Source: JACDBE01 sp963714055
GTDB taxonomy: Bacteria; Actinomycetota; Acidimicrobiia; Spongiisociales; UBA5794
Length of the DNA: 64,000 bases
Assembly (NCBI GenBank): GCA_963714055.1
Contig: OY970227.1
Coordinates: 1,240,001 to 1,304,000 of the forward strand
Direction of reading: 5' to 3'
The position numbers were made by a program, and so were the translations under genes. The notes beneath the pieces were generated by a model. It saw only the letters and a program-made list of their open reading frames with translations. It was not told the DNA's origin and searched no databases. Shown here one piece after another: positions 50,955 to 57,687 of this stretch; within the stretch, counting starts at the first letter, position 1; every line of letters starts with the position of its first letter.

Positions 50955-51143
50955 ATGGCTTGGGAGAGCTCCGAGTCAGCTCCGCTCGAGTTGACGATCG
51001 TGGTCGAGCCATTCGACCTGCCCGAAGCTCCCCCGTCTCCGCCGGCCGCAACACCCGGGCCCTCGATCAACGGCCTGGCATTGGCGACGGCGGTGGCGGC
51101 GCTGGTGTTCGCCTGCCTGACCTGGTGGGCGGTCGGCGGGTGA
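50955..51143 (+). CDS. Small single-pass membrane protein divergent from the type VII-like locus
   Basis: A 62-residue protein: an acidic/Pro-rich N-terminal 38 residues, then one membrane helix (LALATAVAALVFACLTWWAV) at the end. A strong AGGGAGGG lies about 5 bp before the ATG, which supports translation. The layout (short exposed tail, C-terminal anchor) and position opposite the WXG genes suggest a type VII-associated role, but there is no sequence proof. Confidence 0.65.
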   Translation: MAWESSESAPLELTIVVEPFDLPEAPPSPPAATPGPSINGLALATAVAALVFACLTWWAVGG

Positions 51144-51210
51144 CCGGTGACTCGTCGCCGGCCCCGATCCCGCCGCCCCATTAGCCTGCGCCGGGCCCGC
51201 CCGGAGGCCG

Positions 51211-52215
51211 ATCACGACCACGATCATCGAAACCGAGGACCTGGCTCGCAGCTTCGACGATGTCGAGGCGCTGAAAGGCATCGACCTCGCCGTCGAGGAA
51301 GCCACGATCTTCGGACTGCTCGGACCGAACGGGGCAGGGAAGACGACGGCGGTGCGCATCCTGACCACCCTGCTGGAGCCGACCCGGGGCTCGGCGCGGG
51401 TGGCCGGTTTCGACGTGGTCGCCGACGCCGCCGCCCTGCGCACGATGATCGGGCTGGCCGGGCAGTTCGCCGCCGTGGACGAGATCCTCACCGGCTATGA
51501 GAACCTCGAGATGGTGGGCATCCTCTACGGTCTCGATCGGGCCGAGGCCAGACGCCGGGCCGAAGCCGTGCTGGAGCGCTTCGATCTTGTGGAGGCGGCC
51601 GACCGCCTGGTGCGCACCTACTCCGGCGGCATGCGCCGCCGGCTCGACCTCGGTGCCAGCCTGGTGGGGCGGCCAAGGGTCCTGTTCCTCGACGAGCCCA
51701 CCACCGGGCTCGACCTGCGCAGCCGCCAGGCGTTGTGGGAGGTCATCGAGCAACTCGTCGACGACGGCACCACGGTGCTCCTCACCACCCAGTACCTCGA
51801 GGAGGCCGACCAGCTCGCCGACCGGATCGCCGTCATCGACCACGGCACGCTGATCGCCGAGGGCACCAGCGAGGAGTTGAAGGCGCGGGTGGGCGGGGAC
51901 GTCCTCGAGCTCGAAGTGGCCGATCCCTCCCGGCTCCTCGAAGCCGCCGACGTCGTCGCCGGTCTCGGCTCCGAACCTCCCACCGTCGACGGGTTCACCC
52001 ACCGGGTGAAGCTGCCCATCTCCGACCCGGTGGGGATGATCGCCCAGGTGGTCCGGGACCTCGACGCCAGATCGATCGGGCTGCGCGACCTGGCGATCCA
52101 CCGGCCCACCCTCGACGACGTCTTCCTCACCCTCACCGGGAAGCCGGCGGTGGACGAGACCGAGGAGGAGCCGCCGTTGGTTGAGGCGGCCGCCGGACGG
52201 CGGTCGAGAAGGTGA
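51211..52215 (+). CDS. DrrA-like ABC transporter ATPase (start codon not visible)
   Basis: ATP-binding subunit of a daunorubicin-resistance-type exporter, about 335 residues. Walker A LLGPNGAGKTTAV, signature TYSGGMRRRLDLG, Walker B LFLDEPTTGLD and the DrrA C-terminal extension (HRPTLDDVFLTLTG) are present. The coding frame continues upstream to TTTIIETEDLARSFDDVEAL, but no ATG, GTG or TTG stands in front of it; the first in-frame GTG (51352) would lose Walker A. The coordinate given begins at an ATC preceded by GGAGG, which could be a miscalled ATG. The end overlaps the permease GTG (GTGA). Confidence 0.85.
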   Translation: MTTTIIETEDLARSFDDVEALKGIDLAVEEATIFGLLGPNGAGKTTAVRILTTLLEPTRGSARVAGFDVVADAAALRTMIGLAGQFAAVDEILTGYENLEMVGILYGLDRAEARRRAEAVLERFDLVEAADRLVRTYSGGMRRRLDLGASLVGRPRVLFLDEPTTGLDLRSRQALWEVIEQLVDDGTTVLLTTQYLEEADQLADRIAVIDHGTLIAEGTSEELKARVGGDVLELEVADPSRLLEAADVVAGLGSEPPTVDGFTHRVKLPISDPVGMIAQVVRDLDARSIGLRDLAIHRPTLDDVFLTLTGKPAVDETEEEPPLVEAAAGRRSRR

Positions 52216-53015
52216 CCGCCGCCCCGGCAATTGCCGCCAAGCCCGGCTCGATCGGCCCGCGCCGGTTGTGGCGGGACACCGTCGCCCTCACCAGGCGCAA
52301 CCTGCTCAAGTACCGCCGGATCCCCACGCTGCTGCTGTTCTCGACGATCCAGCCGATCATGTTCACGCTCCTGTTCGTGTACGTGTTCGGCGGCGCCATC
52401 GACGTGCCCGGCGTCGACTACAAGAACTTCCTGATGCCCGGGATCTTCGTGCAGACCGCCATCTTCGGGTCGACGATGACCGGGGTCGGGCTGGCCGAGG
52501 ACATGCACAAGGGAATCATCGACCGCTTCCGCTCCCTGCCGATGGCCCGGTCGGCGGTGCTGCTCGGCCGCACGTCCGCCGACGCGGTGCGCAACGTGTT
52601 CGTCATGCTGCTCATCACCGCGGTCGGGTACCTGGTCGGCTTCCGCTTCCAGGCGGGCTTCGTCAAGGCGGTGGCGGCGATCCTGCTCGCCGTCCTGTTC
52701 GGCTACGCCTTCTCCTGGATCTCGGCCACCATCGGGCTGTCGGTGGGCGACGTCGAGACGGCGCAGGCGGCCGGGTTCGTCTGGGTCTTCCCCCTGGTAT
52801 TCGCCAGCTCCGCCTTCGTCCCGCTGGAGACCCTGCCCGGATGGCTGCAGGCCTTCGCCCGGATCAACCCGGTCACGGTGACCGCCAACGCGCTGCGCGC
52901 CCTGACGCTCGGGCTCCCCCTCAGCCCGGCGGTGTGGCAGGCGCTCGCCTGGATCGCCGCCATCCTGGCGGTGTTCGTCCCGCTCGGGGTCCGCCAATAC
53001 CGGAAGGCGGTGTGA
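52212..53015 (+). CDS. DrrB-like ABC-2 type transporter permease
   Basis: A 267-residue permease with six membrane segments and the ABC-2 family middle block (LMPGIFVQTAIFGSTMTGVGLAEDM, then GIIDRFRSLPMARS). It ends with VWVFPLVFASSAFVPLETLPGW and a last helix, as in DrrB. With the upstream ATPase it should export a hydrophobic compound or lipid; the substrate is unknown. The stop overlaps the next ATG (TGATG). Confidence 0.9.
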   Translation: MTAAPAIAAKPGSIGPRRLWRDTVALTRRNLLKYRRIPTLLLFSTIQPIMFTLLFVYVFGGAIDVPGVDYKNFLMPGIFVQTAIFGSTMTGVGLAEDMHKGIIDRFRSLPMARSAVLLGRTSADAVRNVFVMLLITAVGYLVGFRFQAGFVKAVAAILLAVLFGYAFSWISATIGLSVGDVETAQAAGFVWVFPLVFASSAFVPLETLPGWLQAFARINPVTVTANALRALTLGLPLSPAVWQALAWIAAILAVFVPLGVRQYRKAV

Positions 53016-54604
53016 TGGCGGATACCCCTTGGTGGCGAGGTGCCGTCGGCTACCAGGTGTATGTCCGCTCGTTCGCCGACTCCGACGGCGACGGGATCGG
53101 TGACCTGGCGGGGATCCGTTCCCGCCTCCGGCATCTCGTCGACCTCGGCGTCGACCTGGTCTGGATCACCCCGTTCTACCCCTCGCCCGGCTTCGACCAC
53201 GGCTACGACGTTGCCGACTACTGCGACGTCGACCCGATCCACGGCACCCTGGCCGACTTCGACGACCTGGTGGCCGAGGCGCACCGCCTGGGCCTGCGGG
53301 TGATGATCGACATCGTGCCCAACCACAGCTCGTCGGCCCACCCGTGGTTCCGGGCGGCGGTGTCGGACCCGACCGGCCCATACCGCGACTACTACCACTG
53401 GCTCGATCCGGGCAGGGACGGGGGACCACCCAACAACTGGGTTCAGTACTTCGGGGGCCCGGCGTGGACCCTCGACGGGGCCTCCGGCCAGTACTACCTG
53501 CACATGTTCCTGCCGGAGCAGCCCGACCTCAACTGGGCCAACCCGGCCGTCCCCGACGAGTTCGACGCCATCCTCCGGTTCTGGTGCGAGCGGGGCGTCG
53601 ACGGTTTCCGGATCGACGTCGCCGCCGCCCTCGTCAAGGACCCGTGGTACCGCGACAACCCGCAGTTGGCCCCTGTCGAGCCGGGTATGGATCCGATCGC
53701 CGCCCACGCCTCCTTCGAGCACCGCTACGACTTCGACCAGAACCCCACCGTGGCCATCTTCCGGAGGTGGCGGCGGGTTGTCGATCCGTACGGGGCGATC
53801 CTCCTCGGTGAAACCCCTGTGTCCGACCCGGTGCGGCTCGCCCGGTACCACGACGGAGGACGGGCGCTGCACTACACGTTCTTCCTCGACCCGATGTCGA
53901 TGGGGTGGGAGCCGCTGCGGCTGCGCGACGCCCTGCGCGGCGTCCACCTCGCCTCCCCGGAGTCCGTTGCCTGGACCATCGAGAACCACGACGGCCACCG
54001 TGCCGCCACCCGTTACGGCGGCGGCGAGGCGGGGCGGCGGAGGGCGTTGGCGATGACGACGCTGCTCATGGGCCTGGGCGGCATGCCCTTCCTCTACCAG
54101 GGCCAGGAGCTGGCCGGCGAGAACGGGATCGTGGCGGCCGGGGCGTTGGCCGACCCGATCTCCACGCGGAACCCGGGCGCCACCAGCGGCCGGGACGGCG
54201 CCCGCACCCCGATGGCGTGGGATGGCTCCGCCAACAACGGGTTCAGCGGCGCCGACGCCGTCTGGCTGCCCGCCGCACCCAGGCCTCTGGAGGACACCGT
54301 CGCCGGGCAACAGGGCGTCGCCGGTTCGTGGCTCGAGGCCTACCGCAGCCTGATCGGGCTGCGCCGCAGTCACCGTGAGCTGGTCGACGCCCCGGCGCAG
54401 TGGCTCGACCCGGACAGCGGGCTCCTGATGGCAGTCCGCCGCGGGTCGTTGGTGGTCGTCTGCAACCTCGATGAGCACGACGCCGACCTGGCCCTCCCCG
54501 AGGGGAGCTGGTCCGTGATGTTCTCGAGCCGGCCCGGCCGCAGGGTGGAGCCGGGCAACACGGTCACCGTCCCGGCAGAGACGGCGCTGATCCTCGGCCG
54601 CTGA
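53015..54604 (+). CDS. GH13 alpha-glucosidase
   Basis: A 529-residue GH13 enzyme of the oligo-1,6-glucosidase/alpha-glucosidase group. WWRGAVGYQVYVRSFADSDG opens the barrel; catalytic residues are in VDGFRIDVAAALV (Asp nucleophile), AILLGETPVSDP (Glu acid) and WTIENHDGHRAA (Asp). TPMAWDGSANNGFS is in the expected place. It should release glucose from short alpha-glucans in the cytoplasm. It is coupled to the exporter permease by TGATG and faces a sugar-type ABC ATPase, which fits sugar uptake and use. Confidence 0.9.
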   Translation: MADTPWWRGAVGYQVYVRSFADSDGDGIGDLAGIRSRLRHLVDLGVDLVWITPFYPSPGFDHGYDVADYCDVDPIHGTLADFDDLVAEAHRLGLRVMIDIVPNHSSSAHPWFRAAVSDPTGPYRDYYHWLDPGRDGGPPNNWVQYFGGPAWTLDGASGQYYLHMFLPEQPDLNWANPAVPDEFDAILRFWCERGVDGFRIDVAAALVKDPWYRDNPQLAPVEPGMDPIAAHASFEHRYDFDQNPTVAIFRRWRRVVDPYGAILLGETPVSDPVRLARYHDGGRALHYTFFLDPMSMGWEPLRLRDALRGVHLASPESVAWTIENHDGHRAATRYGGGEAGRRRALAMTTLLMGLGGMPFLYQGQELAGENGIVAAGALADPISTRNPGATSGRDGARTPMAWDGSANNGFSGADAVWLPAAPRPLEDTVAGQQGVAGSWLEAYRSLIGLRRSHRELVDAPAQWLDPDSGLLMAVRRGSLVVVCNLDEHDADLALPEGSWSVMFSSRPGRRVEPGNTVTVPAETALILGR

Positions 54605-54627
54605 AGCCGGAGGCCGGGTGGCCGTCC

Positions 54628-55812
54628 TCAGCCGCGGATCGCCAGGCCGGTCTCCGGGTCGAAGAAGTGGGCCTTGCCGATGAAGACGGCCGCCTCCACC
54701 TCGTCACCCACCTGCATGCCGCTGTTGGCGTCGAACCGTGCGGCCATCCGCGTGTGCTGCGCCGCCATCACCTCCTCGGCGCCCTCCTCCATGTCGAGGG
54801 CATCGGCGGAGAACACCGGCTTGGCGTCGATGTCGAAGTACACGATCTTCTCGAAACCGAGCGCCTCGACCGTGGTGGCTTTCGACCGCAGCCGCTGATC
54901 GTGCGGATGGTCGGTGACCAGGGAACCATCCTCGATGTCCTCGGGGCGGATGCCGACCGTGACGTCACGACCGATGTAGCGGCGCAGCGCCGGTCGCTTG
55001 CTGAACACCTCGCCGGGGAGCGACAGCGTCTGCGACCCGAGGCGGATGGTGGCATGGCTGTTCTCCTCGGTGATCGTCGCCTCGGAGAGGTTCATCGACG
55101 GGGAACCGATGAAGGCGGCGACGAACAGGTTGTCCGGCTCGTCGAACAGCACCTGGGGTGGTTCGACCTGCTGGAGCACACCGTTGTTGATGACGGCGAC
55201 CCGGTCGGCCATCGTCATCGCCTCCACCTGGTCGTGGGTCACGTAGAACGTGGTGACGCCGACGCTCCGCTGCAGATCGGTGATCTGGGCGCGCATCTGC
55301 ACCCGCAGCTTGGCGTCGAGGTTCGACAACGGCTCGTCGAGCAGGAACACCTGGGGTTCGCGCACGATGGCGCGCCCCATGGCCACGCGCTGTCGCTGGC
55401 CGCCGGAGAGCTGCGCCGGCTTGCGGTCGAGGATCTCGTGGAGCTCCAGCATCCGGGCGGCGGCGTCGACCTTCTTCTTGATCTCGGCCTTCGGGGTCTT
55501 CGCCAGCTTCAGGGCGAACCCGATGTTGTCCGCCACCGTCATGTGCGGGTACAGGGCGTAGTTCTGGAACACCATGGCGATGTCCCGGTCCTTCGGAGGC
55601 ATGTCGTTCACCACCCGCCCGCCGATCGAGAGCTCCCCGGCCGTGATCTCTTCGAGCCCGGCGATCATGCGCAAGGTCGTCGACTTTCCGCAGCCGGAGG
55701 GCCCGACCATCACCAGGAACTCGCCCTCCTCGATCTTCAGGCTGAGGTCGGTGACCGCCTTGAACCCGTTCGGGTAGGCCTTCTCGCAATGGTCAAAAAC
55801 CACCTCGGCCAT
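54628..55812 (-). CDS. Sugar ABC transporter ATPase (MalK/UgpC/MsmX type)
   Basis: A 394-residue ATPase. Walker A VGPSGCGKSTTL, Q-loop FQNYALYPHMTV, signature LSGGQRQRVAMGRAIV and Walker B VFLLDEPLSNLDAKL are present. The last 150 residues form the MalK-type regulatory OB domain (DVTVGIRPEDIEDG). Such ATPases often serve several carbohydrate importers; no permease or binding protein is encoded here. Convergent with the alpha-glucosidase gene. Confidence 0.93.
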   Translation of the reverse strand: MAEVVFDHCEKAYPNGFKAVTDLSLKIEEGEFLVMVGPSGCGKSTTLRMIAGLEEITAGELSIGGRVVNDMPPKDRDIAMVFQNYALYPHMTVADNIGFALKLAKTPKAEIKKKVDAAARMLELHEILDRKPAQLSGGQRQRVAMGRAIVREPQVFLLDEPLSNLDAKLRVQMRAQITDLQRSVGVTTFYVTHDQVEAMTMADRVAVINNGVLQQVEPPQVLFDEPDNLFVAAFIGSPSMNLSEATITEENSHATIRLGSQTLSLPGEVFSKRPALRRYIGRDVTVGIRPEDIEDGSLVTDHPHDQRLRSKATTVEALGFEKIVYFDIDAKPVFSADALDMEEGAEEVMAAQHTRMAARFDANSGMQVGDEVEAAVFIGKAHFFDPETGLAIRG

Positions 55813-55839
55813 CAGCCCGCCTCCTCTCGTTCGATGCTC

Positions 55840-56733
55840 TCACGGTAGTGTTCGGTCCGGGTTGATTTCCACCGTGGCCGTGACCTCACCGACGCCGCCG
55901 ACCGCCCCGGCGTAGGCGGTGAAGCGATCGCCCCTGGCGAAGCCGACCAGCGTCACCCCCAGCTTGCGGGCGGCGTCGATCGCCAGTGACGACGGCGCCG
56001 AAACCGCCACCACGGTGGCGATGCCCGCCACCGCCGCCTTCTGCACGATCTCGAAGCTGGCCCGGCCCGACACGACGAGAACCCGGTGGTCGGCGGGAAG
56101 GGCGCCGGCCATCGCCGCCCACCCGATCACCTTGTCGACGGCGTTGTGCCGCCCGACGTCCTCCCGCACCACGAGGGGCGTTCCTGACAGGTCGAACAGG
56201 CCGGCGGCGTGGAGGCCGCCGGTGGTGGCGAACCACCGCTGTCGCTCGCCGAGGCCTTCGGTGAGCCCCACGATCACGGCGGGCGATACCGGTTCGCTCA
56301 CCGGGCGGCGGTGGCACGCCACCTCGACGGCGTCGATGGAGGCCTTGCCGCACACCCCGCAGCTCGAGGTCATGTAGCTGTTGCGCCGGTGGCGGTCGAG
56401 ATCGGGGGCCTGGCCGAGCCTGACGGTGACCACGTTGTACTCCTGCAGGTCGGGGGGGAGCCCGCAGTAGGCGACCCCCCGGATGTCGGCTGGTGACGAG
56501 GCGACACCCTCCGAGATCACGAACCCGGTGGCCAGCTCGAAGTCGTGGCCCGGGGTGCGCATGGTCACCGCCAACGGCGTCAACTCGTCGTCGGGCGCCC
56601 CGGCGGCACCGACCCTGATCTCCATCGGCTCCTCGACGACGACGTCGTCGCGACCCGATTCGATCCCCTCGGCGGTGCGGCGCCGTACCGCCACCCGGAC
56701 CGTCGGTGTCTTGGCGCGAAGGCCGTGAGTCAT
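55840..56733 (-). CDS. fdhD: FdhD, formate dehydrogenase sulfurtransferase accessory protein
   Basis: Transfers sulfur to the molybdenum cofactor of formate dehydrogenases. 297 residues. The active-site pair is in MTSSCGVCGKASIDAV (near residue 125). EEPMEIRV, MRTPGHDFELATGFVISEG, TGGLHAAGLFD, REDVGRHNAVDKVIGWA and SGRASFEIVQKAAVAGI are family blocks. No formate dehydrogenase gene is in the window. The ATG directly abuts the dispersed repeat at 56739-56866. Confidence 0.95.
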   Translation of the reverse strand: MTHGLRAKTPTVRVAVRRRTAEGIESGRDDVVVEEPMEIRVGAAGAPDDELTPLAVTMRTPGHDFELATGFVISEGVASSPADIRGVAYCGLPPDLQEYNVVTVRLGQAPDLDRHRRNSYMTSSCGVCGKASIDAVEVACHRRPVSEPVSPAVIVGLTEGLGERQRWFATTGGLHAAGLFDLSGTPLVVREDVGRHNAVDKVIGWAAMAGALPADHRVLVVSGRASFEIVQKAAVAGIATVVAVSAPSSLAIDAARKLGVTLVGFARGDRFTAYAGAVGGVGEVTATVEINPDRTLP

Positions 56734-56738
56734 GGGTA

Positions 56739-56866
56739 CAGAGGCTACGCCGCCAGGCGGAGACTCGGCGATGGGGGGTGGGGGTCCCCCATCGCAACGC
56801 GATGAGGCGTCAGCCGAAGAGCCATGAAAACAGAGGCTACGCCGTCAGGCGGAGACTCGGGGATGG
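56739..56866 (-). repeat. Start-codon-abutting dispersed repeat, locus 2 (upstream of fdhD)
   Basis: A 92-bp unit (56739-56830) and the first 36 bp of another (56831-56866) lie in tandem; both begin CAGAGGCTACGCCG on the plus strand. On the fdhD strand each unit ends GGCGTAGCCTC a few bases before an ATG, as at 29.1 kb. The unit contains CGATGGGG...CCCCCATCG. The match to locus 1 is in the same orientation relative to the downstream gene. Confidence 0.8.
56745..56825 (-). CDS. 26-codon mini-ORF inside the dispersed repeat (locus 2)
   Basis: Starts MALRLTPHRVAMGDPHPPSP and stops at TAG, the same 81-nt length as 29014-29094; the stop is 11 bases before the fdhD ATG. It may be a leader peptide coupled to fdhD translation, or coincidental conservation of a DNA repeat. 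Confidence 0.3.
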   Translation of the reverse strand: MALRLTPHRVAMGDPHPPSPSLRLAA

Positions 56867-56925
56867 CGGGCCGAACGGATCCTGGCCGCTGGTAGGGTTC
56901 CCGCCCCCGTCTGAGGACAGAGAAG

Positions 56926-57675
56926 ATGACCGCCGCCGCCCCCTCCACCGACCTCGTCGCCGCCCGTATCGACAACGGAGTGAAGGTGTACGGGTCGGGA
57001 CAAGCCCAGGTGACCGCCCTCAACGGGGTCACCGAGGAGTTCCCCACCGGCCAGTTCACCGCCATCATGGGCCCGTCCGGATCCGGCAAGTCGACCCTGC
57101 TCCACTGCCTGGCCGGGCTCGACGAGCTCACCTCGGGCACCGTCTCGGTGGGTGGGGTCGAGCTGGGCTCGCTGAGCGACAAGGAGCTCACCCACCTGCG
57201 CAGGGAGAAGGTCGGCTTCATCTTCCAGGCCTACAACCTGGTCCCGACCCTGTCGGCCGAGGAGAACATCGTCCTCCCCCTTTCCATCGCCGGGCGCAAG
57301 CCCGACATCGGCTGGTTCGACACCGTGGTCGACACCATCGGGGTGCGCGACCGGCTCGGCCACCGCCCAGGCGAGCTCTCCGGCGGCCAGCAGCAGAGGG
57401 TGGCGGCGGCTCGGGCAATGGTGACCCAACCGGCACTGATCTTCGCCGACGAGCCGAGCGGCAACCTCGACTCGACGTCGGGCAACGAGCTACTCGGCTT
57501 CATGCGCCGGGCGGTCGACGAATTCGGCCAGACCATCCTGATGGTCACCCACGACGCCAACGCCGCCAGCTACGCCGATCGGGTGGTCTTCCTCGACGAC
57601 GGCCAGATCGTGGACAGGATGAGCGACCCGACCGCCGAGAAGATCTTCGACCGGATGAAGAGCCTCGGGGCCTGA
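56926..57675 (+). CDS. MacB/LolD-type ABC transporter ATPase
   Basis: A 249-residue ATPase. Walker A IMGPSGSGKSTLLHCLAGL, the LolD/MacB stretch VGFIFQAYNLVPTLSAEENI, signature GELSGGQQQRVAAARA and Walker B LIFADEPSGNLDS are present. It pairs with the FtsX-like permease 12 bp downstream. The family drives lipoprotein release, peptide export or mechanotransmission rather than sugar import; the exact substrate is unknown. Confidence 0.93.
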   Translation: MTAAAPSTDLVAARIDNGVKVYGSGQAQVTALNGVTEEFPTGQFTAIMGPSGSGKSTLLHCLAGLDELTSGTVSVGGVELGSLSDKELTHLRREKVGFIFQAYNLVPTLSAEENIVLPLSIAGRKPDIGWFDTVVDTIGVRDRLGHRPGELSGGQQQRVAAARAMVTQPALIFADEPSGNLDSTSGNELLGFMRRAVDEFGQTILMVTHDANAASYADRVVFLDDGQIVDRMSDPTAEKIFDRMKSLGA

Positions 57676-57687
57676 GGGCCGACGATC

